Source: Spirochaetales bacterium
Lineage (GTDB): Bacteria; Spirochaetota; Spirochaetia; UBA9216
Assembly (NCBI GenBank): GCA_016342585.1
Contig: JAEINK010000002.1
Coordinates: 1-64,000 of the forward strand
DNA length: 64,000 bases
Reading direction: 5' to 3'
Shown here: positions 25,045 through 34,577 of the stretch, in pieces
Position numbering within the stretch: the stretch's first letter is position 1
How the letters are laid out: each line of letters opens with the position of its first letter
Translations under genes and position numbers: made by a program
The notes under the pieces: model-generated
What the model was told of the DNA's origin: nothing
Database searches by the model: none
What the model saw: the letters and a program-made list of their open reading frames with translations, nothing else

Positions 25045-26211
25045 ATGAACAAGATTAATGTTGGTTTCATTGGATTAGGTCGAATATCGGATTTACATGC
25101 CTTAGGGTATAAAAATAACCCGGAAGCACGGATTTACGGCGTTTCCACCCGGACAAAAGAGACCGGGTTTGCCAGGAAAAAGGAGTGGGGGGCGGAAAAG
25201 TATTATGCCGACTATCATGATATGCTGGCAGATCCTGCCATCGATGCTGTGGAGATTCTAACTCCCCAGAAACTCCATGAAAAGATGGTTCTTGAGGCTG
25301 CGGCCGCTGGGAAGCATATCATGGTTCAGAAACCCATGACCATCGATCTCGCCAGTGCAGACCGGATGCTGTCCGCTGTAAAGGATTTAGATAAGGTCTA
25401 TAAGGTTATTGAGAATTATATTTTCTATCCCCCCCTGCGGAAAGCTAAGGAACTGATGGATAGTGGCGCCATCGGTGAACCGATTAATATGAGGATCAAA
25501 TTCATCAGCGGTTCAAAAGGGGGGTGGGCCATCGATCCCAAAACATGGGAATGGCGGATGCAGGAAAATATCGAAGGTCGAGGAATGCAGACTTTTGACC
25601 ATGGCCATCATATGTGGTGTGTTGCCTGGTATTTGATGGGTGATATAGATAAGGTTTCAGCCTGGATTGATTCGGCAGACGGGATCGTTGATTGTCCGGC
25701 AAATATTATCTGGAAATATAAGGATGGAATCCGATACGGCAGCTGTGATTATACTCACTGCTGGGACATGGATATGCCTTCCAACTATTACGCCAATGAT
25801 GAATGGTTCGAGATAACCGGTTCAAAGGGGATCCTCCTTGTAAACAGGTGTACCGGGAATCTCCGGACAGGACCGGTTCTCAGTCATTTTAACGGAAGCA
25901 AATGGACTCATTATGATGATCTGGAATCGGATTGGGGTGCAGGTTTTCGTGATGCTACCCTGAATTTTATCTCGGCAATAAAAGGTCGGGAGGCCCCGCT
26001 ATTAACCGGTGAAGAGGCCCGGGAAATTCTGAAAATCGCTCTGGCAATAATAAAATCATCTAAAGAGAGACGTGAAGTGTATATCGATGAGTTTGAAGAG
26101 GCTGATCCGGAAAAATATGCCCAGCAGAGAAGACTTCAGGAGATTGGAAAAATAAAAGATCGCAAGGGTATGACTCTTGATGAACTTAAAGAGAAAGGGA
26201 GGATACTGTAA
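25045..26211 (+). CDS. Gfo/Idh/MocA-family NAD(P)-dependent dehydrogenase
   Basis: A 388-residue sugar or cyclitol dehydrogenase. The Rossmann start VGFIGLGRISDLHALGY binds NAD(P). The EKP motif of the family appears as VQKPM (near residue 97). Downstream are MQTFDHGHHMWCVAWYLMGD, with the histidine-rich segment used in catalysis, and the C-terminal beta-sheet domain. Next to an IolD-like gene it could play the part of inositol dehydrogenase (IolG). The last 35 residues are charged and extend past the usual end. The start lies two bases after the upstream stop. Confidence 0.88.
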   Translation: MNKINVGFIGLGRISDLHALGYKNNPEARIYGVSTRTKETGFARKKEWGAEKYYADYHDMLADPAIDAVEILTPQKLHEKMVLEAAAAGKHIMVQKPMTIDLASADRMLSAVKDLDKVYKVIENYIFYPPLRKAKELMDSGAIGEPINMRIKFISGSKGGWAIDPKTWEWRMQENIEGRGMQTFDHGHHMWCVAWYLMGDIDKVSAWIDSADGIVDCPANIIWKYKDGIRYGSCDYTHCWDMDMPSNYYANDEWFEITGSKGILLVNRCTGNLRTGPVLSHFNGSKWTHYDDLESDWGAGFRDATLNFISAIKGREAPLLTGEEAREILKIALAIIKSSKERREVYIDEFEEADPEKYAQQRRLQEIGKIKDRKGMTLDELKEKGRIL

Positions 26212-26214
26212 TTG

Positions 26215-27066
26215 ATGGATTCTAAAATAATTCGTGACCTTGAATGTAAGGCAAAAGAGATTCGGTATCTAATTTTAAAGACAACCCATGAGGCGGGAGC
26301 TGGTCATACTGGTGGCTCTCTTTCCATGACCGAGATAATGACAGCTCTTTTTTTTAATATTATGAATATCGATTCTTCGAACCCCACTATGGAGGGTCGG
26401 GACAGGTTTATTTTATCGAAGGGGCATTCAACTCCCGGATACTATTCTACATTGGCTCTGAGAGGATTCTTCCCCGAATCGGAACTTTCAACATTTGACA
26501 GGATAGATTCAAGGCTTCAGGCTCATCCCGATATGAATAAATGTCCTGGCGTTGATTATTCTACCGGTTCTTTAGGGCAGGGATTATCTATCGGAATCGG
26601 AATTGCCCAGGGTGGTGCAGCCGCAGGTCGAAGTTTTCATACATTTGTACTTATAGGAGATGGCGAGAGTCAGGAAGGACAGGTATGGGAAGCTGCTATG
26701 TATGCTGGCGCTTCTAAAGTAAAGAGGATCGTGGCGATAGTGGATTATAACAAGGTTCAACTCGCCGCAACCACCGCACAGACTCTGGATCTGGAACCCC
26801 TTGCAGATAAGTGGACGGCCTTTGGATGGAATGTTCTTGAATGCGATGGGAATGATATGGCAGAAGTTCTTCAGACCATTTCCAAGGCTGTTGCACAGGA
26901 TGGCGAGGGGCCGGTAGTCGTTCTTGCCCATACCGTCAAGGGAAAAGGGGTGAGTTTTATGGAAGGAAAGTTCCAGTGGCATGGGAAGGCCCCAGATATA
27001 GATGAATATAGAAGAGCCCTCCACGAGTTGGGATGCTCGGATGCATTGGAGGCCGTAAATGATTAA
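26215..27066 (+). CDS. Transketolase N-terminal subunit (split transketolase)
   Basis: This 283-residue protein is the thiamine-diphosphate-binding half of transketolase: KTTHEAGAGHTGGSLSMTEI, SKGHSTPGYYSTLA, STGSLGQGLSIGIG, GDGESQEGQVWEAA (TPP motif) and AHTVKGKGVSFMEG. It needs the partner encoded just downstream, overlapping by eight bases. Split transketolases serve in pentose metabolism and in special catabolic routes such as apulose phosphate or sulfofructose cleavage. GGGAGG lies 12 bases before ATG 26215; a TTG at 26212 is an alternative. Inclusion in this operon suggests a dedicated two-carbon transfer. Confidence 0.9.
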   Translation: MDSKIIRDLECKAKEIRYLILKTTHEAGAGHTGGSLSMTEIMTALFFNIMNIDSSNPTMEGRDRFILSKGHSTPGYYSTLALRGFFPESELSTFDRIDSRLQAHPDMNKCPGVDYSTGSLGQGLSIGIGIAQGGAAAGRSFHTFVLIGDGESQEGQVWEAAMYAGASKVKRIVAIVDYNKVQLAATTAQTLDLEPLADKWTAFGWNVLECDGNDMAEVLQTISKAVAQDGEGPVVVLAHTVKGKGVSFMEGKFQWHGKAPDIDEYRRALHELGCSDALEAVND

Positions 27067-28024
27067 TCGGATTATAAGTATTGGCGATGAAATTATGCCC
27101 CGGGTTATATTCGGGGAAACTCTTGTAGAACTTGGTCAGGAGATACCGGAGCTGGTTGTTCTCGATGCTGATGTTGGAGCATCCACCCAGACCGCCCTGT
27201 TCCGGGATGCCTTTCCTTCAAGATTTTATCAGATGGGAATTGCCGAAGCAAATATGGTAGGAGTTGCGGCAGGGCTTTCAACTCAGGGATGGATTCCTTT
27301 TGTTTCTACATTTGCAATATTTCTTACGAAAAGGGCAGGGGATCAGATCAGAAATTCCATTGCCTATCCGAAGGCCAATGTAAAACTTAACGGAGCCTAT
27401 GGCGGTATCCCCACAGGAAAGGCTGGCGCTACACATTCGGCTATTGAAGATATATCTGTCATGAGAGCTATTCCGGGGATGCCTGTTATTGTTCCGGCAG
27501 ATCCTGTTGAGACTCGGTTAGCCACTAGAGCTGTTATGAAAATTTCCGGTCCGGTTTATCTTCGAACCGTAAGATGTCCTGTTCCCACCATTTTCAGTGA
27601 GAATGATACTTTTGAGTTTGGAAAAGCCCGGATTGTTCATGAAGGAAAAGATGGTGTTGTTATTTCTACCGGAATGATGACTCCCAAAGCACTTATTGCA
27701 GCAGAAAACCTTAAAAAGAGGGGCGTTTTTATTAAAGTCATTCATATGGGAACCGTAAAACCCCTTGATAGAGAGGCTGTTCTTGTTGCTTCCAGGGAAT
27801 TCGGACAAATAATTACTGTTGAAAATCACAGCATTATCGGTGGTTTAGGAGATGCTGTCTGCGCACTTACGGCGGCAGAGGCCCCCTGCAAAGTAACAAA
27901 GCTTGGAGTCAAAGATTTATTCCCAGAATCTGGTGAAAATGAAGCCCTTTTTAGTAGATATGGAATGAATACTGAAAATATAGAAGCTGCTTTGGAAAGA
28001 GAAGTAAGGGAGCGAGTTCGATGA
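27059..28024 (+). CDS. Transketolase C-terminal subunit
   Basis: 321 residues with the pyrimidine-binding and C-terminal transketolase domains: VLDADVGASTQT, GIAEANMVGVAAGLS (with the catalytic glutamate), PFVSTFAIFLTKRAGDQIRN, GAYGGIPTGKAGATHSAIED and a C-terminal VENHSIIGGLGDAV. ATG 27059 is preceded by GGAGG with six-base spacing, so it is preferred over ATG 27095. That adds a 12-residue N-terminal piece beyond the usual start. It overlaps the N-terminal subunit gene by eight bases and the RpiB-like gene by four, so the three proteins are probably made in step. Confidence 0.9.
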   Translation: MINRIISIGDEIMPRVIFGETLVELGQEIPELVVLDADVGASTQTALFRDAFPSRFYQMGIAEANMVGVAAGLSTQGWIPFVSTFAIFLTKRAGDQIRNSIAYPKANVKLNGAYGGIPTGKAGATHSAIEDISVMRAIPGMPVIVPADPVETRLATRAVMKISGPVYLRTVRCPVPTIFSENDTFEFGKARIVHEGKDGVVISTGMMTPKALIAAENLKKRGVFIKVIHMGTVKPLDREAVLVASREFGQIITVENHSIIGGLGDAVCALTAAEAPCKVTKLGVKDLFPESGENEALFSRYGMNTENIEAALEREVRERVR

Positions 28025-28641
28025 AGATAGCGATTATAAATGAAACCAGTTCTGCTGATAAAAACAAAGATATCCTGAAAGGACTTGAAGGCTCCAGGCA
28101 TGAAGTGGTTAATTGTGGAATGAAGGAGAAGGGAGGGAATCCCGAGCTTCAGTATATTCACACAGGACTTATGGCTGGCCTGCTTCTTTATACGAAGCGG
28201 GTAGATTTTGTTGTAGGAGGATGCGGTACCGGGCAGGGTTTTTTAAATTCTGCAATGCAGTTTCCCGGGGTCTTCTGTGGACACATTGTTTCTCCCCTTG
28301 ATGCATGGCTTTTTACCCAGATAAATGGAGGAAATTGTATTTCACTTGCTCTGAATGAGGGATATGGATGGGCCGGGGATGTTAACCTCAGATTTATTTT
28401 TGAGAGACTTTTCAGCGTGGAATCCGGATGTGGATATCCTTTGGAGCGAAAGATTCCTCAGGGGAGAAGCAGGGATATGTTGTCTGGAATTTCACAATTG
28501 GTTCATAAAACATTTTCGGAAATAATTTCTGTATTACCTCCTGCTGTAATCCAGTCTGTTCTTGATTATCCTGGATTCTCTGAGATTCTGGAGATTCCCT
28601 CTCTTGATGATCAAAAACTAAAAAAAGTCCTGACAAGATAG
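28021..28641 (+). CDS. RpiB/LacAB-family sugar(-phosphate) isomerase
   Basis: A 206-residue protein of the RpiB fold: start KIAIINETSSADKNKD, and the catalytic-site segment VDFVVGGCGTGQGFLNSAMQFPGV, in which the cysteine corresponds to the RpiB/LacA active-site thiol. It lacks the usual DHAG loop near the N-terminus, and it is longer than the ~150-residue RpiB, with an extra C-terminal helix region. RpiB relatives isomerise ribose/allose phosphates, tagatose phosphates, tetrulose phosphates or sulfotetroses. Last gene of the operon, overlapping the transketolase subunit by four bases and followed by a terminator. Substrate not known. Confidence 0.8.
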   Translation: MKIAIINETSSADKNKDILKGLEGSRHEVVNCGMKEKGGNPELQYIHTGLMAGLLLYTKRVDFVVGGCGTGQGFLNSAMQFPGVFCGHIVSPLDAWLFTQINGGNCISLALNEGYGWAGDVNLRFIFERLFSVESGCGYPLERKIPQGRSRDMLSGISQLVHKTFSEIISVLPPAVIQSVLDYPGFSEILEIPSLDDQKLKKVLTR

Positions 28642-28664
28642 TTACTGTTTTTAAATAAATTTAT

Positions 28665-28697
28665 CGGCAGTATATATTATGCTATGCTGCCTTTTTT
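28665..28697 (+). terminator. Terminator of the IolD/transketolase operon
   Basis: GGCAGTATA (28665-28673) pairs with TATGCTGCC (28683-28691) with one G-U pair, and TTTTTT follows at 28692-28697. It closes the eight-gene operon. Confidence 0.75.
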
Positions 28698-28810
28698 ATT
28701 CCAATAGTGGTTTTTAATTTGAACCTTTTCGATCATTCCCTCGGATTTAACCTCGCATTTATCGTAAATGTTTATTGTGAACCGACCGTAATCCTGTTAA
28801 TATCATTCTT

Positions 28811-30703
28811 GTGAAACTAAGATATAAGCTTCTTTTTTTAATGTGCCTCTATCTACTTGGAATCGGGGTAATAACCGGTCTCTCCTTTGCTGGTTGGTGG
28901 CAGGAGCGGGGGATTCATGATTCCATAGGCCTGGGAGAGGAGCTTCAGATAAAATCCAAAAACATACAGAGTCTAATGAAAGACATCGTTTTTGATCTTT
29001 TTGCCCCCCGGATGTATGGGCAGTTACGCTCTCTGACCTATTCTCCCCGTTCAGCTGTAACTATGCGTCAGTGGCAGCAGGCTGTTTATGAATATGAGGA
29101 AACTTTTCAGGAGTTTATGGCTCTGGATTTTTTCATGAGGAGTAAGGATCCTCTTATTCGCGATCAGTACCTGACAGCCATAACAATGAATGAAAGGGCT
29201 ATGGGAATGCTTTCAAGGATGGAGGAGATTCTCGTAATTTTAAAGGAAAAAAACAGAACCACCGAGAATCTGTATTCTGAGATGCAGAAGGACCAGTCCC
29301 TCATTCCTTTTTTTGAAGAGTTTCAGGAAACCTCCTACTATTTTACCAACAGTTTTGAGGGGTTCATGGAGTACTTCACGCGCACACTCCAGGAAAATGG
29401 GAACCGGATCAGGTTTCGAATTTATATTGTTTTTGTTGTAACCGTAGTGATTATTATCATCGTCTACATAGGTCTAACCCTTTGGCTTACCCGGCAGCTT
29501 GCCGGCCGTCTACTTCATATTGAACGAACTTTCCGGAGGGTTTCTCATGGAGACTTTTCGGTTCGGCTCAATATCCTGGAAAAGGATGAGTTTGGTGAAC
29601 TCTCTACAAACTTTAATCACCTCATTGAGGATCTGAAGAACAATGTCGATTCGATCTTGAATCTGACCCGGGATGTCAGTTCCTGGATTTCCGACAAATC
29701 AAGTCTTGATGATCTGATTGCCCTCATCTGCCGGGCAGTAGTCCAGGATACAATGGCCGATATGTCGGTTTTTTACAGGATAGATGAAAATAAAACCTAT
29801 ATTCCCTATCATGTAGAAGGGGCTGAACTTAAGGAAGAGGAGTTGTTCGCGCTGGGTAGTTTTCTTGCAATGAGAGTCTTCCGGCATGACGGCCACCTCT
29901 TTATAAAGAATACCGAATCCTTATCGGAGTTTGAGAATATCAGTTCTTTAATGGTTGTTCCTCTCGTGGTGGAGGGAACCCCCTTTGGACTTCTTGCTTC
30001 AATGCGTACAAGTCCTGGAGAACATTTCTCTGATCTGGGAGTGACAAGGTTCGCCACCTTTGCACAGTACTCTTCCCTGACTATCGATAACTTTTTTAAA
30101 TATAACGAATTGCTGGAGATCCGGGAGGCCAGGTATCTGGCTCTTCAGGCGCAGGTACAACCCCATTTTATCTTTAATGTTTTAAATGGTTTCGTGGGGT
30201 TAAACCGGATGGAAAACAGGACCAGCCTGGAGAAGGCTATTCTTGCCTTAAAGGATATGCTTCGTTATATTCAAGGCCAGACAACCATGGTAACACTCGA
30301 AGAGGAGCTTCTTTTTGTTGAAAAATATTGCAGTCTTCAGAAAATTCGCTTTTCCGATAGACTTGAATATAAAATTGTAAGGGATGATGATACGGCTTTT
30401 GTTCAGATCCCCCGGTTGCTTCTTCAACCGCTTGTTGAAAATGCAATCATTCATGGGATAGAACCTCTTGAAAGGACAGGGCATCTTCAAATTATTTGTA
30501 AGGCTATTCGAAGGAGAGGTAAAGCAGGCATCGATATTGTGATTTCAGATGATGGTGCCGGTTTTGATCCGGAGGCTCAGGATCACAATGAGAATATTGG
30601 ACTAAGAAATTTCCGGCAGAGGATGGTTGCCTCCCTCCCTGACAGTTCTTTTTTGATTTCCAGCACACCTGGTGAAGGGACCCGGATAGAGATAAAAATA
30701 TGA
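28811..30703 (+). CDS. YesM-type sensor histidine kinase with HAMP and GAF domains
   Basis: A 630-residue membrane sensor: one N-terminal membrane helix, a periplasmic helical domain (about 30-205), a second helix near 210-230 (VFVVTVVIIIIVYIGLTLWL), HAMP (to about 285), a GAF domain (about 300-430), then a His_kinase domain with QAQVQPHFIFNVLNGF (phospho-acceptor His near 451) and HATPase with PLVENAIIHG and SDDGAGFD. It likely senses a sugar directly or through a binding protein. GTG is taken as the start, although no ribosome site is evident. It overlaps the response regulator gene by four bases. The rhamnose importer follows, so it probably regulates that system. Confidence 0.88.
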   Translation: MKLRYKLLFLMCLYLLGIGVITGLSFAGWWQERGIHDSIGLGEELQIKSKNIQSLMKDIVFDLFAPRMYGQLRSLTYSPRSAVTMRQWQQAVYEYEETFQEFMALDFFMRSKDPLIRDQYLTAITMNERAMGMLSRMEEILVILKEKNRTTENLYSEMQKDQSLIPFFEEFQETSYYFTNSFEGFMEYFTRTLQENGNRIRFRIYIVFVVTVVIIIIVYIGLTLWLTRQLAGRLLHIERTFRRVSHGDFSVRLNILEKDEFGELSTNFNHLIEDLKNNVDSILNLTRDVSSWISDKSSLDDLIALICRAVVQDTMADMSVFYRIDENKTYIPYHVEGAELKEEELFALGSFLAMRVFRHDGHLFIKNTESLSEFENISSLMVVPLVVEGTPFGLLASMRTSPGEHFSDLGVTRFATFAQYSSLTIDNFFKYNELLEIREARYLALQAQVQPHFIFNVLNGFVGLNRMENRTSLEKAILALKDMLRYIQGQTTMVTLEEELLFVEKYCSLQKIRFSDRLEYKIVRDDDTAFVQIPRLLLQPLVENAIIHGIEPLERTGHLQIICKAIRRRGKAGIDIVISDDGAGFDPEAQDHNENIGLRNFRQRMVASLPDSSFLISSTPGEGTRIEIKI

Positions 30704-31863
30704 GAATACTTATTGCGGATGATGAAAAACTAGTTCGATTTTCTGTTCGATCTATTTTGGAAGAGATTTGGCAGAGTGGAATGGCCGGGGGAGATTTAAT
30801 AATCCATGAGGCCGCTTCCGGAAGTGAACTTGTATCGAAAGTAAGCTCTTTCAGACCCCATTTAGTTTTTGCGGATATTCGAATGCCAGGAATGAGTGGC
30901 CTTGAGGCCATCGAAACATGCGCAACCGAGCATCCTGATATAAAATGGATAATTCTTACGGGGTATTCCGAATTTGAATATGCACGAAAAGCCATTAAAT
31001 TACATGTTCTTGATTATCTTCTTAAGCCGGTAGGGCCTGAAGAGGTTAACCTCTCCCTAAGAAAGGCCATTGAAGGGTTAACGGCAGACAGGATTATAAG
31101 GAATTCTATATTTGAAAGAAAGATGCTTTCGATAACAAGTAATCTCTCTTCTCCCGAGTTTGATCCCTATTTCTTAGATCAGGTCTTCTTTTCAGGATTC
31201 CTTATTGAAATAAATTTCAGGGATGAAGATAAAGACTTGCGGATGAGGCGGAATGTTGTCGCGGAACTTTCTGCAAGGTGGTCTAATGGTTTTCAGGATT
31301 TTTCTGCGGCATTTATTTCTTTAGAGGATGGTCGATCCGCTGTTATTCTGCGCAACAGATCCAACGACAGGATTATTGATTCGGAGATGAAATTTATTTC
31401 AGATAATTTTACCGGGCTTATATCTTATCCTGCGGGAATGTATTCACATGTAGAGGATCTTATTACCGAACTAATTACAAAATCCGAACAACTTGATTTT
31501 GATCCAGACTCTGGAATAGAAAAGGAAGAGCTTTCAAAGATGGAACATTCTCTGCTTGTACGCCGGGCGGCAGAGTACGCAGAAACCCATTTTACGACAC
31601 CAATTGGTGTAGCCCAGGCCGCTGACTATTTAGGGGTTACGCCCAATTATTTAAGCTCTGTGTTCAAACGGGACAGGGGTGTTTCATTTACCAATTTTAT
31701 TACCGATCTGCGCATGTTAAAAGCTCCTGAGCTTCTCAAACGTCCCGGCACAACTGTTAAGGAGGCGGCTTATGATTTGGGGTATCAATCCAGCCGCCAT
31801 TTTGCCAGAATCTTTCGGGAGCATCATGGGTGTTCTCCATCAGATTTTATTAAGAGGATTTAA
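30700..31863 (+). CDS. AraC-type response regulator (YesN-like)
   Basis: 387 residues. The N-terminal receiver has ILIADDEKLVRFSV, acceptor Asp near residue 58 in FADIRMPGMSG, and a KP lysine in DYLLKPVGPEE. A middle domain of unknown fold follows. The C-terminal 100 residues form two AraC helix-turn-helix motifs (VAQAADYLGVTPNYLSSVFKRD and VKEAAYDLGYQSSRHFARIFRE). It is phosphorylated by the coupled YesM-type kinase and would activate the following ABC operon, 119 bases downstream. Confidence 0.92.
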   Translation: MRILIADDEKLVRFSVRSILEEIWQSGMAGGDLIIHEAASGSELVSKVSSFRPHLVFADIRMPGMSGLEAIETCATEHPDIKWIILTGYSEFEYARKAIKLHVLDYLLKPVGPEEVNLSLRKAIEGLTADRIIRNSIFERKMLSITSNLSSPEFDPYFLDQVFFSGFLIEINFRDEDKDLRMRRNVVAELSARWSNGFQDFSAAFISLEDGRSAVILRNRSNDRIIDSEMKFISDNFTGLISYPAGMYSHVEDLITELITKSEQLDFDPDSGIEKEELSKMEHSLLVRRAAEYAETHFTTPIGVAQAADYLGVTPNYLSSVFKRDRGVSFTNFITDLRMLKAPELLKRPGTTVKEAAYDLGYQSSRHFARIFREHHGCSPSDFIKRI

Positions 31864-31982
31864 TTGAATTAAAAATAAAATATCGTAGTTTTTGACTCTA
31901 TTCTGTAGAATATGACCCTAACACCTTTTTAAAATTCAATGCTACCATTTTGTAAGAAACACAAAACAAAGGAGTTTTAGAG

Positions 31983-32996
31983 ATGAAAAGAGTTCTGATC
32001 GCAATGATCGTAATTAGTCTTCTGACAGTATCCATGGCATTTGCCGGTGGACAGAAAGATGAGCCTGCAGGAGACCTTAAAATTGTTCTTCTGGTAAAGA
32101 GTCTTGGAAATGGGTTTTTTGAAGCTGTCGCCGATGGTGGTGTAGAAGCTGCTGCAGAGATTGGTGGTGTTGAATCCATCTACATGGGACCTAGTGCTTC
32201 AACAGCAGAAGGCCAGATTGAAATTATTGAAACCCTTATTGCTCAGCGTGTAGACGGAATTGCAATTTCAGCCAATGACAGGGATGCACTTATTCCCGTT
32301 ACAAAGAAAGCCATGCAGGCTGGAATCAAGGTTATTTCCTTCGACTCCGGAATTGCTGTCGGTGGACGAATGGTAGACCTTGTTCCTTCAGTTGAGGAAC
32401 TCATTGGACGTCAGCAGGTACAGCTTATTGCAGAACTTACAGGCAACAAGGGCCAGATCGGTATCGTTTCAGCTACAAGTCAGGCTACAAACCAGAATGC
32501 ATGGATCGAATGGATGTATGAAGAGATTAAAAAACCAGAATATGCAGACATGGAAATCGTAGAGGTTGTTTACGGTGATGATGCTGCGGATAAGAGCTAT
32601 AGAGAAGCTGTTAGTCTTATGCAGAAATACCCCAACCTGACTGGAATTATTTCCCCCACCACTGTTGGTGTTCTTGCTGCTGCCAAAGCCATCGAAGATG
32701 AAGGAATGAAGGGTAAGGTTCAGCTTACCGGTCTTGGCCTTCCCTCCGAAATGCAGCATTATGTAGAAAATGGAACCTGTGGTCAGATGGCTCTCTGGAA
32801 TCCAGTAGACCTTGGATATACTTCGACTTTTATTCTTAAAGCCCTTATTGATGGAACCGTAACCGGAGCCATGGGTGACAAGATCGACTGTGGAAGAATG
32901 GGAACTATTGAAGTTGGTAAAGACGGAAATGCAGTAATGGGTATGCCCTTTGTTTTCAATGCAGAAAACATCGCTACCTACGCGGCAATGTTCTAA
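31983..32996 (+). CDS. rhaS: Rhamnose-type ABC transporter substrate-binding protein
   Basis: A 337-residue periplasmic binding protein of the RbsB/RhaS type, with a signal sequence ending AFAGGQKDEP. The fold signature includes VDGIAISANDRDALIPVTKKA, VISFDSGIAVGG, QIGIVSATSQATNQNAWIEWM and YPNLTGIISPTTVGVLAAAKA. The match to rhamnose is inferred from pattern plus the neighbouring importer genes, rhamnose mutarotase and RhaA. AAGGAG lies upstream of the ATG. It is separated from the ATPase gene by a strong terminator-like hairpin, so binding protein should be made in excess. The symbol rhaS here means the transporter subunit, not the E. coli regulator. Confidence 0.85.
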   Translation: MKRVLIAMIVISLLTVSMAFAGGQKDEPAGDLKIVLLVKSLGNGFFEAVADGGVEAAAEIGGVESIYMGPSASTAEGQIEIIETLIAQRVDGIAISANDRDALIPVTKKAMQAGIKVISFDSGIAVGGRMVDLVPSVEELIGRQQVQLIAELTGNKGQIGIVSATSQATNQNAWIEWMYEEIKKPEYADMEIVEVVYGDDAADKSYREAVSLMQKYPNLTGIISPTTVGVLAAAKAIEDEGMKGKVQLTGLGLPSEMQHYVENGTCGQMALWNPVDLGYTSTFILKALIDGTVTGAMGDKIDCGRMGTIEVGKDGNAVMGMPFVFNAENIATYAAMF

Positions 32997-33015
32997 GACA
33001 CGGATATTTTTAAGG

Positions 33016-33049
33016 GATCCGCCTGGTGTTTTCGGGCGGATCTTTTTTT
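33016..33049 (+). terminator. Terminator/attenuator between rhaS and rhaT
   Basis: GATCCGCC (33016-33023) pairs perfectly with GGCGGATC (33035-33042), and seven T residues follow. It sits inside the operon between the binding protein and ATPase genes, so it likely gives partial termination. Confidence 0.8.
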
Positions 33050-33074
33050 AGACTTTTTTAAAGAGGATACTAAA

Positions 33075-34577
33075 TTGGACAAGCCCATATTGGAGTTACG
33101 ATCCATTACTAAATACTTTCCTGGAATTAAAGCTCTTGACCAGGTTAATCTTCAAGTTTACCCCGGTGAAGTGCACGCTCTCATAGGTGAGAACGGTGCG
33201 GGAAAGTCTACTCTAGTTAAAATTATGACTGGAGTTTACCAGCCCACAAGCGGTGATATGATTTACAAGGATGAACCTGTTGAGTTCTCCAATGCTTTAG
33301 ATGCCCAGCATGCGGGTATTACCGCAATCCATCAGGAAGCTTCCATGTTTCCCGAGCTTACAGTAACGGAAAATATATACATGGGACACCATCTGAAATC
33401 AAAAGGAAGGTTGTCCTGGCGGGAGATGAAGGAACAGACCAGAATCCTTCTTGAAAGAATGGAACTGGATATTAATCCAGATTCCCTGGTGAAAAATTTA
33501 AGTACTGCCCAGAGGCACATGGTTGAGATAGCAAAGGCCCTCTCCATAGATGCTGATGTTGTCATAATGGATGAACCCACATCCGCCCTTACCATGCGGG
33601 AGGTTGAAGACCTTTATAAAATCATCCGTCAGTTGAAGGACGAGGGAAAGGCCATACTTTTTATCTCCCATAAATTTGAAGAAATATTTGAGATATGTGA
33701 TTCCTTCACCGTTTACAGAGATGGAAAGTATATCGGTGATGGGAAGGTTGCAGAATCTTCTGTAGATAAAATGGTTAATATGATGGTCGGGCGTTCTCTT
33801 GATCAGATGTTCCCGAAGGCCGATGCCGAGATTACCGATACGATCCTCGAAGCTCGATCTTTGAGTAGAGTTGGATATTTTAAAGATATCAGCTTCGAAC
33901 TGAGGAAGGGAGAAATTCTCGGTTTCTTCGGGCTTGTCGGTGCGGGCAGAACCGAGGTTATGCGGGTCCTTTTTGGTATTGATAAGAAAACCTCCGGGGA
34001 AATATTTATTGATGGGAAAGAGATTGCCATTGATACAGCACGGGATGCCATGAAAAATGGAATTGCCTATATTCCGGAGGATCGACAGGAACAGGGGGCA
34101 ATTCAGGAAATGAGCCTTAATCACAATATCACCCTGGCTAAAATCAATGATATCAGCCCTCTGGGGATCCTTAACGGGAAAGTTCAGATGGATGTAACCC
34201 GTAAATATGGATCCCTCATGGAGATAAAAGCTGCCGGATGGGATGTGAATGCGAATACCCTTTCGGGTGGAAACCAGCAGAAGGTTGTTATTGCCAAATG
34301 GCTGGCAACGGATCCCAAGATCCTGATTATGGATGAACCTACTAAGGGTATCGACGTCGCTACCAAGGCGGCCGTCCACAGTTTTGTATCCAGAATGGCC
34401 TGTGAAGGAATGGCTGTCATTCTTGTCTCTTCGGAACTTCCCGAAGTCCTGGGAATGGCTGACCGGATTATGGTTATGCATGAAGGTACTGTTACCGCCT
34501 GTTTTGAAAGGGATGAGGCGGATTCTGAAAAAATCATCAAGGCTGCCACCGGGCAGGTACAGGAGGCGGTATCCTGA
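33075..34577 (+). CDS. rhaT: Rhamnose-type ABC transporter ATP-binding protein (two ATPase domains)
   Basis: A 500-residue duplicated ATPase of the RbsA/MglA family. The first domain has Walker A GENGAGKSTLVK, signature LSTAQRHMVEIAKAL and Walker B VVIMDEPTSALT. The second has a degenerate Walker A (GLVGAGRTEVMRV, lysine replaced by arginine), LSGGNQQKVVIAKWL and LIMDEPTKGID. A degenerate second site is normal for the family. The TTG start is supported by GAGG seven bases upstream. It powers the importer with RhaP and RhaQ, and its stop overlaps the next ATG. Confidence 0.9.
   Translation: MDKPILELRSITKYFPGIKALDQVNLQVYPGEVHALIGENGAGKSTLVKIMTGVYQPTSGDMIYKDEPVEFSNALDAQHAGITAIHQEASMFPELTVTENIYMGHHLKSKGRLSWREMKEQTRILLERMELDINPDSLVKNLSTAQRHMVEIAKALSIDADVVIMDEPTSALTMREVEDLYKIIRQLKDEGKAILFISHKFEEIFEICDSFTVYRDGKYIGDGKVAESSVDKMVNMMVGRSLDQMFPKADAEITDTILEARSLSRVGYFKDISFELRKGEILGFFGLVGAGRTEVMRVLFGIDKKTSGEIFIDGKEIAIDTARDAMKNGIAYIPEDRQEQGAIQEMSLNHNITLAKINDISPLGILNGKVQMDVTRKYGSLMEIKAAGWDVNANTLSGGNQQKVVIAKWLATDPKILIMDEPTKGIDVATKAAVHSFVSRMACEGMAVILVSSELPEVLGMADRIMVMHEGTVTACFERDEADSEKIIKAATGQVQEAVS

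Noticed and set aside
33498..34481. A 327-codon open frame antisense to the rhaT ATPase gene
   Set aside because: It lies wholly inside a well-conserved gene, its translation has no domain-like pattern, and long antisense frames are a common by-product of codon bias. No promoter or ribosome site supports it.
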